This document shows positions 1-8,807 of a stretch of 64,000 nt of DNA, piece after piece. The position numbers were made by a program, and so were the translations under genes. Under the pieces are notes generated by a model. The model was not told where the DNA came from, made no database searches, and saw only the letters and a program-made list of their open reading frames with translations. The stretch is taken from the NCBI RefSeq assembly GCF_002778315.1, contig NZ_NESA01000001.1, forward strand, positions 186,001 through 250,000. Reading direction: 5' to 3'. Position 1 is the stretch's first letter. Each line of letters begins with the position of its first letter. Source of the stretch: Limnohabitans sp. JirII-31 (GTDB lineage: Bacteria; Pseudomonadota; Gammaproteobacteria; Burkholderiales; Burkholderiaceae_C).

Positions 1-2
1 AT

Positions 3-479
3 GTGGCGGGCACCCAATGTGTTGCGGGCTGCTACCGCTGCGTGCTGTCCTATTACAACCAGCCAGACCACCCCGTGATTGACCGCCGTGACGCTGCGGC
101 CCGTGCTTTGTTGCTTAGGCTGGCAGCGGTGCGGACCCATTTGATGCCTGCATCCGATGAGCCTGTAAGCGCCACGGATGCAGATGTCGCACCTGCGGAT
201 GTGAGCAGCGGGACAGCCGCGTCAGTTGCCGCAAGCGTACCGAGCCAAGGCGGGTTCAGCGCCGCAACATATGGCCTGCCAGAACCTACTGCCGTGGGCA
301 AGCCCATTGACAATACCGATGTGTTGGCACTGTGGCGTGGCCAGCGTGTTGCCTTGGTGGGTCACAACGTTGATCCCGCCCCGTTGCGTGACCGAGGTCT
401 TGAAGTATTCGTATGGCCTGCGGACGACGCGCAGGCCCAAGCCGCTGTGGCTGCACAGTTGGCTCAAAAACTATCCTAA
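3..479 (+). CDS. drmB: DUF1998-containing protein, C-terminal fragment (DrmB-like), 5' end outside the window
   Basis: This is the last ~158 codons of a gene that begins before the window; position 3 is only the first complete codon. The fragment opens with a cysteine cluster (C-x3-C-Y-x-C) followed by an L-S-Y-Y-N-Q-x-x-H-x-x-x-D-R block, the hallmark of the end of DUF1998. DUF1998 is found in DrmB of DISARM defence systems, where it works with the helicase DrmA, and also in MrfA-type helicases. After the domain there is a ~110-residue Ala/Val-rich tail with no motif I recognise. The next gene starts 12 bp downstream in the same direction, so it belongs to the same operon. The DISARM reading rests on the SNF2 helicase and giant methyltransferase that follow; drmA and drmC would have to lie to the left and cannot be seen. 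Confidence 0.7.
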   Translation: MAGTQCVAGCYRCVLSYYNQPDHPVIDRRDAAARALLLRLAAVRTHLMPASDEPVSATDADVAPADVSSGTAASVAASVPSQGGFSAATYGLPEPTAVGKPIDNTDVLALWRGQRVALVGHNVDPAPLRDRGLEVFVWPADDAQAQAAVAAQLAQKLS

Positions 480-491
480 GGATTCGTATCA

Positions 492-3347
492 ATGAGTGCT
501 GTGATGTCTGATCCTTTGGGCTCGCACTTCCCCCCTGGGGCCTTGGTGCGCGCCCGTGGCCGTGAATGGATAGTGCTGCCTGGCAGCAGTCCCGACCGGC
601 TGCGCTTGCGCCCCCTATCTGGCAGTGAAGCGGATGTGGCTGTTGTCTCCCCTCGATTGGAAGCTGTCCACGACCCCGTGGTGGCTGCCAACTTCCCGCC
701 ACCATCGGTTGCGCAGGCTGCAAGCCATGAAGATGCATTGTTGCTGCGTGATGCCCTGCTAATGTCCTTGCGCCGGGGTGCTGGCCCCTTCCGTAGCTTT
801 GGGCACCTGGCATTCCAGCCGCGCGCCTACCAGTTGGTGCCCCTTCTGATGGCGCTCAAACAGGAAGTGGTCCGCCTTCTGATTGCTGATGACGTGGGTA
901 TCGGCAAAACCATCGAAGCAGGCATGATTGCCCGCGAGCTGATGGACCGTGGCGAGATAAAGCGGTTTGCGGTGCTCTGCCCACCCCATTTGGTAGAGCA
1001 GTGGGTGCAAGAGCTGGACGAGCGGTTTCACATCAAGGCGGTGGCCGTCACGGCTGCCAGCGCAGCCCGCTTGGAACGTGGTTTACCAGTCACTGACAAC
1101 ATATTCACCGTGCACCCGCACACCGTGGTGAGTCTGGACTTCATCAAGAGTGACCGCCGACGTGGCGACTTCGCCACCCGTTGCCCCGAATTGGTGATCG
1201 TGGATGAAGCCCACACCTGCGCAGGTAATGGCGCTGGCCGCCATCAACGTTACGACTTGCTGCGACTACTGGCTGCGGATGCCGAGAGACACATGCTGTT
1301 TCTCACGGCCACCCCGCATTCCGGCGATGAGGCCAGTTTCAACAACCTGCTAGGCCTGTTGCACCCAGACTTTTTGCAGCTTGCCACCCTGGCTGGCACT
1401 GCCCGTGACGCATTGCGCGCCCGCCTTGCGTTGCACTTTGTTCAACGCCGACGGCCCGACATTGCAGAGTGGAACGACGAGGGTGTGTTCCCACGCCGCG
1501 AAACCTCAGACTTGCCCTATTCTCTGGACGGTGCATGGGCGCATTTTTTCGACTCCGTGTTGGACTATTGCTCCGAGGTAGTGGAGCGTGCGGGCACCGA
1601 CCAGCGCCGCCAGCGCCTCAATTTCTGGGGCACATTGGCACTAATGCGCAGTGCTGCCAGCAGCCCAGCGGCGGCATTGCAGTCTCTGCGTACGCGCATG
1701 TCCAACCAGATCACCGATGCTGACGAAGAGGCTTTGCGCGACCGCGTGTTTGACGGTGCAGAAGACGCCATGCCGGATGACGATGCCGAGCTACCCGCAG
1801 ACAACGCCGAGCCCGCGCTGGCAGACCTGATTACCCAAGCCCAGCGCCTGGCTGCTGACGGCGGCGACCCCAAGTTGGTGGCCCTGCGCAATCACCTTGA
1901 AAAAGACTTGCTCAAACCCGGCTTTGCACCTGTGGTTTTCTGCCGCTACATTGCCACCGCGCACTACCTGTACGAACACCTCAAAAACCGTTACCCCGGT
2001 GTCACGGTGGGCATTGTTACTGGCGAACTGGCCCCCGAAGAGCGCAAGGCTGCTGTGATGGCTTTGGGGGAGGCCGACCGACCGATGCTGATTGCCACAG
2101 ACTGCATGTCCGAAGGTATCAACCTGCAAGAGCATTTCAGTGCCGTCGTTCACTACGATCTGAGCTGGAACCCCACGCGCCACGAGCAGCGCGAAGGCCG
2201 GGTAGACCGTTTTGGGCAAGAGCGCCGCGTGGTGCGCGCCACGCTGATGTATGGCCGCAATAACCCGGTGGATGCCGTGGTGCTGCGCGTCATCCTGCGC
2301 AAGTCCAAGAAAATCAAGGAAGAGCTGGGCGTATCCGTGCCCCTGCCAGATGACGACCACTCATTGACCCAAGCGTTGATGCATGCAGTGTTGGGCTCGC
2401 GTCGCAATAAGAACTTAGAGCTGTTTGATTTCGAGGATATGCCGGAGGTCAAGCTGATGGATGTGGCTTGGACCGACATGGCAGAGCGCGCCAAGCGCAA
2501 CCGCGCAGTGTTTGCCCAGAACCGTATCAAGCCCGAGGAAGTGCTGCCCGAGTGGAAGAAAATGCAAGCCGCCTTGGGTGACCCGCAAGACGTGCAGCGT
2601 TTTGCCCGCCGAGCCTTGCGCAGATTGGGTTCAGCGTTGGAGCCACGCAGCGCTCAGGCAGATCGTGGCTGGCGCACGCCGCTTGCAGCTTTGCCGGAAG
2701 ACCTGCGGGAGCGCCTGATTGGCGAGGGCCTGCAAGGCGTGGTTGGCCTCAGTTTTACAGTGCCGCCACCCGTAGGCACCCGCTTTGTCCACCGCAGCCA
2801 CCCGCTGATCAGCACATTGGCAGAAGGATTATTGGAGCGCACGCTGGCAGAAGCCGGGCTGGATGCCGACCCTGCAAATAACGATGCAGCCATGTTGGGC
2901 CGTACTGGATGCTGGGTCAGTTCTGCCGTTACCGTGCAGACGACCATTCTGTTGCTGCGCTTGCGTCATCAATTGAGCAGCCTAGATGCACGTGGGGGTG
3001 AAACCTTGCTGGTGGAAGAAGCCGCAGCCGTGGCGCTTTGTTCCGCCGATGGTGGTCAGCGGTTCGATATCACTGCGGGTGACGAGCCGCTTAGTTGGCT
3101 AGCCGCCCCACCTGCTGAAACCTTGGACGACCGCGCCCGCGAAACGCGGGTGATGAGTGCCCTGGGCCAATGGGCGCAGTGGCAACCTACTTTGGAAGCC
3201 TTTGCCCGTGAGCGTGCCAATGGCCTCTTGGCAGATCATCGCCGTGTGCGCGAAGCTGCCCGGTCGCGTGGCCGCTATGAGGTGACCCCCTTGCTGCCAG
3301 TGGACGTGATTGGTGTGTTCGTGTTGCTGCCCCCACTGGATATCTGA
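492..3347 (+). CDS. drmD: SNF2-family helicase, DISARM DrmD-like
   Basis: A 951-residue superfamily 2 ATPase of the SNF2/RapA type. Visible motifs are motif I D-D-V-G-I-G-K-T near residue 134, motif II V-D-E-A-H near 237, motif III T-A-T-P near 273, motif V G-I-N-L-Q near 542 and motif VI Q-R-E-G-R-V-D-R-F-G-Q near 565. The C-terminal third has no recognisable domain. Length and arrangement fit DrmD, the SNF2-like protein that defines class 1 DISARM together with the methylase DrmMI; in that family it is thought to translocate on phage DNA. The stop is 3 bp before the methyltransferase start. Many restriction-linked SNF2 helicases look alike, so the family is certain and the DrmD label is inferred from context. 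Confidence 0.85.
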   Translation: MSAVMSDPLGSHFPPGALVRARGREWIVLPGSSPDRLRLRPLSGSEADVAVVSPRLEAVHDPVVAANFPPPSVAQAASHEDALLLRDALLMSLRRGAGPFRSFGHLAFQPRAYQLVPLLMALKQEVVRLLIADDVGIGKTIEAGMIARELMDRGEIKRFAVLCPPHLVEQWVQELDERFHIKAVAVTAASAARLERGLPVTDNIFTVHPHTVVSLDFIKSDRRRGDFATRCPELVIVDEAHTCAGNGAGRHQRYDLLRLLAADAERHMLFLTATPHSGDEASFNNLLGLLHPDFLQLATLAGTARDALRARLALHFVQRRRPDIAEWNDEGVFPRRETSDLPYSLDGAWAHFFDSVLDYCSEVVERAGTDQRRQRLNFWGTLALMRSAASSPAAALQSLRTRMSNQITDADEEALRDRVFDGAEDAMPDDDAELPADNAEPALADLITQAQRLAADGGDPKLVALRNHLEKDLLKPGFAPVVFCRYIATAHYLYEHLKNRYPGVTVGIVTGELAPEERKAAVMALGEADRPMLIATDCMSEGINLQEHFSAVVHYDLSWNPTRHEQREGRVDRFGQERRVVRATLMYGRNNPVDAVVLRVILRKSKKIKEELGVSVPLPDDDHSLTQALMHAVLGSRRNKNLELFDFEDMPEVKLMDVAWTDMAERAKRNRAVFAQNRIKPEEVLPEWKKMQAALGDPQDVQRFARRALRRLGSALEPRSAQADRGWRTPLAALPEDLRERLIGEGLQGVVGLSFTVPPPVGTRFVHRSHPLISTLAEGLLERTLAEAGLDADPANNDAAMLGRTGCWVSSAVTVQTTILLLRLRHQLSSLDARGGETLLVEEAAAVALCSADGGQRFDITAGDEPLSWLAAPPAETLDDRARETRVMSALGQWAQWQPTLEAFARERANGLLADHRRVREAARSRGRYEVTPLLPVDVIGVFVLLPPLDI

Positions 3348-3350
3348 GCC

Positions 3351-6300
3351 ATGCCGCAGAACACATCTTCACTGAACACCGACACGCTCTCGATAGAGGG
3401 TGGCCTATTCACTGCCGAATGGTTGGGCAAGGTAGCCTCCCAGCAAGCCCCGGTTCAATCTGACGCTGACTATGCCGTGCGTGCAGGCTTCAATGTGCGG
3501 GAGGAGATCGGTCTGGCCTGGCGCTCAGCACAGAGCCTTTGGCGGCAGTTCGACCAAGCCCGAAATTTGCCCGGCCACGATGCCTGGGGCATCACCCAGC
3601 AATGGTCCACCGAACTGTTGCGCCAGTGCTTTGCCTTTCAGCTTACCCAACACACCACACCCGTGGTGGTGGACGAGCGCAACTACCCCGTGCCGTACAG
3701 CGCGTTGAATGGCCGGGTGCCCGTAGTGGTGTCACCGCATGACGAAGCCAAGGCGCTGGACACCGCCCACGACCGCCTGGGCGACAACTCTGGCGAACGC
3801 GTGCGCCGTCGCAGTGCATTTGGCCTGCTGCAAGAGAGCCTAAACGCCATGCCCGACGCGCTGTGGGGTGTGGCCATCAACGGTTTGCAACTGCGCATTG
3901 CGCGTGACAACGCCAGCTTGACTCGCCCCGCGTGGGTGGAAGTGGACTTGGAGCGCTTGTTCACCGAGGACCGCTATGCCGATTTTTCTGTGTTGTGGCT
4001 GTTGCTGCATGCCAGCCGTTTTGGCGCACAAGGGGCCGCTTCGGTGGATTGCGCGTTGGAGCAATGGCGCAATGCTTGTCGGGAGCAGGGCACTCGCGCC
4101 CGTGAAACTCTGCGCGTGGGAGTGGAACAAGCTTTACTCACCTTAGGCCAAGGGTTTGTCAGCCATCCGGCTAACACCGCACTGCGTGAGTCGCTGGCTA
4201 CCGGCAGATTGAGCCCGCAGGACTACTTGCGCGAGTTGTTGCGATTGGTGTACCGCCAGATCTTCCTGTTGACTGTGGAGGAGCGGCAGATTCTGCATCG
4301 CAGTGACGCTGACGCCAATGCCGTAGCCCTGTACTCCGAAGGGTACAGTCTGCGCCGCTTGCGCGAGCGCTCGGTTCGCCGTAGCGCCCATGATCGCCAG
4401 AGCGATTTGTGGCAAGCCATGAAGCAGGTGTGGCAAGGGCTCTCTGTTGGGGAGCCACTGTTGGCCTTGCCGCCTTTGGGTGGCTTGTTTGAAACCACTC
4501 AGTGCCCCACGCTGGATGCCTGCCGATTGGAAAACCGGCACTTGCTGCTTGCGCTGTTCAACCTGGCCTGGCTGCGCGAAAGCGCCAATGCCCCGTTGAC
4601 CCGCGTCAACTGGCGCGACATGGGGCCGGAGGAACTGGGCAGCATTTACGAAAGCTTGCTGGAACTGGTGCCCCAGCTCAGCAATGAGCACCGGCAGTTC
4701 GGATTCCAGACGGGTGCGGCCACCCGTGGCAATGCTCGAAAGACTACGGGCAGCTACTACACGGCGGACCCATTGGTTCAGGAGCAACTGGACTCAGCAC
4801 TCGAACCTGTGATTGCTGCGAAACTGGCAGCGCACCCAGTAGGTGAAGAGGCTGTGCAATCACTGCTCACCATTAGTGTGATCGACCCCGCTTGTGGCAG
4901 CGGCCACTTTTTGCTAGCAGCCGCCCGACGTATTGCCGGGCATTTGGCACGCATACGCGCTCAAATGCGCGATGTATTGATAGGCCAAGGTGGCCAGCCG
5001 ACGCCAGATGACTACCGGCACGCTTTGAGAGAAGTAGTCACTCATTGCGTCTACGGCGTTGACATGAACCCAATGGCGTTGGAATTGGCCCGCATGGCGC
5101 TTTGGCTTGAAGCCTACACGCCGGATGTCCCGCTGGGCTTCATTGACCACCACTTTCAACTGGGCAATGCGTTGTTGGGTGTGATGGACCCTAAGACTTT
5201 GTTGGATGGCGTACCGGACGAGGCGTATAAGGAGCTTACTGGTGATGACAAGGCTCTTTGCCGTGACTTAAAAACGCGAAACAAGAGAGAACGCCAGGGT
5301 TTATTGCGAATGCGCGCCGCTGCCAGTTTTAGTCAAAACTTGCAGACCATGGACCTGGCGGCAACGGCAGCCCCTTTGCAGCAATTGGATGCTTTGCCGG
5401 ATGACACTCTTGCTGATATTGCGGCAAAGCGCGAAGCTTATGCAACATTGCAGCACGGCGCTGGCGCAGATGGGTTTGCCTTAGCTCTTCACCTTTACTG
5501 CGCCGCCTTTTTGTTGCCAAAATTGGGCACTGATTCGAGCACGGCGGTGCCGACTACTCAGGACGTAATGAACGCTCTTATGGGGCAGCCGGTAGTGGCC
5601 GCAAAGAGGGAGGCAGCATTGAAGCTTGCGATTCAAATGCCTTTGTTGCATTGGCGTTTAGGGTTCGCGCAGGTGTTTGCGCGTGGTGGATTTTCTGTCG
5701 TATTGGCGAACCCCCCTTGGGATCAATCTCAATTCAATGACGTGGAGTTTTTCGCAAGCAGGATGCCTTCAATTTCTGACCTTGCCGGGGACACCAGAAA
5801 ACGTGCTATCGCTCGGCTTGAAATTGAGGAGCCTGTCCTTTGGGCGGAGTTACAGCGGCAAACCCGAGTAGTTGAGGCACAAAACTGCTTTTTCAAAAAT
5901 ACAGGGCGTTACCCATTGACTGCCGTTGGTAAGCTCAACACTTACCCACTCTTCGCCGAAACATCACTTCAAATCCTTAGCGACAACGGTCGGGCCGGTT
6001 TGGTGTTACCTAGCGGGATAGCCACGGACGATTCCACCAGCGCATTTTTTGCCGAGATCAGCGCGGGACGAATAGTTCAGCTAATAGATTTTGAAAACCG
6101 CGAAGGGATCTTCCCGGGAGTGCACCGAAGCTACAAATTCTGTCTTCTAACCATTGGCGCGGTGAATGTTGCTCGGTTCTGCTTTTTCCTGGGCAACGCC
6201 GAACAACTCACCGATGAACGCAGGAGCTTTACTCTCACGGCATCGGATATTGCGCGCCTAAATCCAAACACCTTCACTTGTCCGATTTTTCGCAGCAAGC

Positions 6301-7310
6301 GTGATGCAGAAATTGTCAAATCAATCTACATGCGCGTACCTATCTTGTGGAACGAGCGTGAAGTCGAGGGCAATCCATGGGGCATCAGTTTTAGACAGGG
6401 CATGTTCAACATGACCAGTGACAGCGGCCAGTTTCGAGACGTTCAAAGACGCTTTGAATTGACTGATCCATTGCCGTTGTACGAGGCCAAAATGGTTCAC
6501 CACTTTGACCATCGATGGGCAACATATCTGGGGACAGGTGAGAGCGCACGAGATATTACGGATTCTGAAAAGCAAGACATCAGTACTGTTGTACAGCCTC
6601 GCTACTGGGTTGCAAGACGAAGCGTCGAAGATATTTTGGAGGACAAAGGGTGGCAGCGCCAATGGTTGTACGGTTGGCGTGGAGTGGCCCGTGCAACTGA
6701 TGAACGTTCCGTCATCGGAGCAATATTTCCGTCTGTTGGAGTGGGAAATTCATTGCACTTGGTGCTGCCGGATTCATCGCACAGTGCGGCACATATTTGT
6801 GCTTTCGCTGGATCGATGGCCTCACTCGTTCTCGACTTCATTGCTCGTACGAAGCTTGGCGGAATCAATTTCAATTTTTTCATTCCGAAACAGCTACCGG
6901 TTCTGCCGCCATCCACCTACACGAGGCAATATCTTGATGCAATAGTCCCGCGAATGCTGGAACTAACCTTTACTGCCGTTGACTTGCAAGCGTTCTACAA
7001 CGACATCGTATCGGAGAATGCTGAATGGGACTTGCGTAGTGGTGGTAATCGTGGAACTCCATGGCAATGGGACCCATTGCGGCGGGCGGTCCTGCGTGCA
7101 GAATTGGACGCCATATATGCGCGCCTCTATGGCTTAACCCGTGATGAGCTGCGCTATGTTCTTGACCCAGCAGACGTGATGGGTGCCGACTATCCCAGTG
7201 AAACTTTCCGAGTTCTCAAAGACAAAGAAGTGCGTCAACTTGGTGAATACCGTACGCAGCGATTGGTGCTAGATGCCTGGGATCGAATGGAGGCAGGGCA
7301 GTTGGTATGA
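3351..7310 (+). CDS. drmMI: Large adenine-N6-type DNA methyltransferase, DISARM DrmMI-like
   Basis: A 1319-residue protein in the size range of DrmMI and Eco57I-type methylases. The SAM-binding motif I D-P-A-C-G-S-G starts near residue 512, preceded by the G-S-Y-Y-T segment typical of N6-adenine methylases near 464. The catalytic motif IV N-P-P-W is at about residue 787. The ~500 N-terminal residues are likely a structural or nuclease-related region without obvious motifs, and the C-terminal ~500 residues should hold target recognition. In class 1 DISARM this enzyme marks host DNA as self. The ATGA overlap with the next gene shows translational coupling. By eye the stretch from roughly 5.2 to 7.0 kb is more AT-rich than the first half, as expected if recognition domains are exchanged. 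Confidence 0.85.
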   Translation: MPQNTSSLNTDTLSIEGGLFTAEWLGKVASQQAPVQSDADYAVRAGFNVREEIGLAWRSAQSLWRQFDQARNLPGHDAWGITQQWSTELLRQCFAFQLTQHTTPVVVDERNYPVPYSALNGRVPVVVSPHDEAKALDTAHDRLGDNSGERVRRRSAFGLLQESLNAMPDALWGVAINGLQLRIARDNASLTRPAWVEVDLERLFTEDRYADFSVLWLLLHASRFGAQGAASVDCALEQWRNACREQGTRARETLRVGVEQALLTLGQGFVSHPANTALRESLATGRLSPQDYLRELLRLVYRQIFLLTVEERQILHRSDADANAVALYSEGYSLRRLRERSVRRSAHDRQSDLWQAMKQVWQGLSVGEPLLALPPLGGLFETTQCPTLDACRLENRHLLLALFNLAWLRESANAPLTRVNWRDMGPEELGSIYESLLELVPQLSNEHRQFGFQTGAATRGNARKTTGSYYTADPLVQEQLDSALEPVIAAKLAAHPVGEEAVQSLLTISVIDPACGSGHFLLAAARRIAGHLARIRAQMRDVLIGQGGQPTPDDYRHALREVVTHCVYGVDMNPMALELARMALWLEAYTPDVPLGFIDHHFQLGNALLGVMDPKTLLDGVPDEAYKELTGDDKALCRDLKTRNKRERQGLLRMRAAASFSQNLQTMDLAATAAPLQQLDALPDDTLADIAAKREAYATLQHGAGADGFALALHLYCAAFLLPKLGTDSSTAVPTTQDVMNALMGQPVVAAKREAALKLAIQMPLLHWRLGFAQVFARGGFSVVLANPPWDQSQFNDVEFFASRMPSISDLAGDTRKRAIARLEIEEPVLWAELQRQTRVVEAQNCFFKNTGRYPLTAVGKLNTYPLFAETSLQILSDNGRAGLVLPSGIATDDSTSAFFAEISAGRIVQLIDFENREGIFPGVHRSYKFCLLTIGAVNVARFCFFLGNAEQLTDERRSFTLTASDIARLNPNTFTCPIFRSKRDAEIVKSIYMRVPILWNEREVEGNPWGISFRQGMFNMTSDSGQFRDVQRRFELTDPLPLYEAKMVHHFDHRWATYLGTGESARDITDSEKQDISTVVQPRYWVARRSVEDILEDKGWQRQWLYGWRGVARATDERSVIGAIFPSVGVGNSLHLVLPDSSHSAAHICAFAGSMASLVLDFIARTKLGGINFNFFIPKQLPVLPPSTYTRQYLDAIVPRMLELTFTAVDLQAFYNDIVSENAEWDLRSGGNRGTPWQWDPLRRAVLRAELDAIYARLYGLTRDELRYVLDPADVMGADYPSETFRVLKDKEVRQLGEYRTQRLVLDAWDRMEAGQLV

Positions 7311-8107
7311 GCCAGATTCCTATTGAACCGACTTTGCCATTGCTGGTTCGACACCATGTACGCAAGGCTGCACGGGAGGCGGGCTTTGATGTGTTGGAAG
7401 ACGTACCGCAAGCCGTGTTGTGCCGCAGCAGTCATGCGCCGCTAGTTTGTGGCGCGTGGGCCAGTCAAGTGGGCGGCTTTATGGTTTCGCTATCAATGCC
7501 AAGCGTGGTGGCAACGCTTGGTGTTGCCCATACAGCGGCGCTGCCTGCGTCTATGCCCATCGGGCTCCCGCCAATGGCCGCTGTGTTTTCAATCACGGAC
7601 GCGCCAGCTTTGGAGCAGTTTCTCAACCAGGCTTGGAACTTGTCCCGCGCGTTGCCCAATGCATTGGAGCAACGGTTTGAAAAAGCGATGCAAGAGATCG
7701 GCACCACCGAGCGTGAGGCAACCGTGAAACAGCGTGTAGGGCAAGGGCTGTTCCGGGAAGGGTTGATGACACTGTGGGGTGGTAAGTGCGCCATTACGGG
7801 TTTGGACGTGCCTGAAATGCTGCGCGCCAGTCATGCCAAACCGTGGGCGGACAGCAACGACGCTGAGCGGCTTGACGTGTTCAATGGGCTGCTATTGGCT
7901 GCGCATTGGGACGCTGCATTTGATGCCGGGCTGGTTACCGTGGAAGCGAGCGGAACATTGAAGGCCAGCCCGAGACTAACGGCAAACGCATTGCAAATTT
8001 TGGGTGGCGCGACTGGCTTTGCCGCCATCACGATCAAGTTGCACCCGCAGCATTCGCCTTACTTGGAATGGCATCGCAGCGAAGTTTTCAAAGGCGGTGT
8101 CGCGTGA
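7307..8107 (+). CDS. HNH endonuclease linked to the DISARM-like operon
   Basis: A 266-residue protein whose C-terminal half is an HNH_2-type nuclease domain. The segment G-K-C-A-I-T-G at about 160-166 is followed by H176 (S-H-A-K-P-W), N193 (F-N-G-L-L-L) and H200 (A-H-W-D-A-A-F-D), which matches the H-N-H metal and catalytic positions of this family. The N-terminal ~140 residues carry no domain I recognise. The start codon overlaps the methyltransferase stop by 4 bp, so the two are co-translated. HNH proteins of this type are common in restriction loci; here it could supply the nuclease activity of the operon. It is not one of the canonical DISARM genes. Confidence 0.85.
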   Translation: MSQIPIEPTLPLLVRHHVRKAAREAGFDVLEDVPQAVLCRSSHAPLVCGAWASQVGGFMVSLSMPSVVATLGVAHTAALPASMPIGLPPMAAVFSITDAPALEQFLNQAWNLSRALPNALEQRFEKAMQEIGTTEREATVKQRVGQGLFREGLMTLWGGKCAITGLDVPEMLRASHAKPWADSNDAERLDVFNGLLLAAHWDAAFDAGLVTVEASGTLKASPRLTANALQILGGATGFAAITIKLHPQHSPYLEWHRSEVFKGGVA

Positions 8108-8129
8108 GGAGTTGTATTGGAGGCTAACC

Positions 8130-8771
8130 ATGACACCTGAGCGCTTTTGCACGGAGGTCCCGCAACGCATGCTGCGGCTCTTGGATGTCATGTATCCAAT
8201 TGCCCAAGAGCAAGACCTGACCACCAGTTTCACGCTGATGATGGCAATGCCATTGCTGATGATCCCCTTGGAGCGTACAGCTACAAAGGGGGGCAAGCCT
8301 GCCAATGCAATTAGCGACGTGGACACTGCACAGCCATTTGTACAGGCATTGCATAAGCTTAAATGTGACCTGTTTTGGGAGGTATTTTTGGGTAACCCGG
8401 AGCTTTTGCACCGATGGCGGTTCACGGAAATTGCTAGACGGATTGATCATCCATCGCAGTGGCGAGATTCATTGGACCAGCACCCTATGCGGTCCGGTGC
8501 CCGTAACGACATCAAAAAGCAGACCGTTGAAAACGTGCTGTTGACCCTGCGGCATGCGCTGGCGCATGGCAACGTGGTGTACCTGAATGACGAGGGTGAA
8601 GAAGCGCCAGGCAGGCGCGTTACCCACATGGCGTTCGTTGCAGATGGGAGAGGCACTGACGCGTACCGCGTGGTGATAGCGGAAGAGGTTGCGTTCGTCG
8701 AATTTCTGAAAGCGTGGGCCGACTGGCTGGCGCGCTACAACATTGACAGCTCACTGCGGCGAGTGGCTTAG
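8130..8771 (+). CDS. Unknown protein with HEPN-type R-x4-H motif, last gene of the DISARM-like operon
   Basis: A 213-residue, largely helical protein. I chose the ATG at 8130 because a GGAGG ribosome binding site at 8119-8123 sits 6 bp in front of it; an open frame continues upstream but overlaps the HNH gene. The key observation is R-H-A-L-A-H-G with R141 and H146, the R-x4-H signature of HEPN ribonucleases, placed in a helix after a D-I-K-K-Q-T-V-E-N segment as in many HEPN proteins. HEPN domains are RNases in toxin-antitoxin and abortive infection systems. The gene lies 22 bp after the HNH gene in the same direction. The HEPN call is a motif-level inference; some HEPN folds are inactive or act as antitoxin-like partners. 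Confidence 0.6.
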   Translation: MTPERFCTEVPQRMLRLLDVMYPIAQEQDLTTSFTLMMAMPLLMIPLERTATKGGKPANAISDVDTAQPFVQALHKLKCDLFWEVFLGNPELLHRWRFTEIARRIDHPSQWRDSLDQHPMRSGARNDIKKQTVENVLLTLRHALAHGNVVYLNDEGEEAPGRRVTHMAFVADGRGTDAYRVVIAEEVAFVEFLKAWADWLARYNIDSSLRRVA

Positions 8772-8807
8772 GTGCGTTATTCAGCTATGAAGGGCAAGCA
8801 CAATGTG

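Noticed and set aside
3..8771. Type I or type II restriction-modification instead of DISARM
   Set aside because: No HsdS or HsdR and no separate type II endonuclease; SNF2 helicase plus giant methylase and a DUF1998 end fit DISARM better, though a related unnamed system is not excluded.
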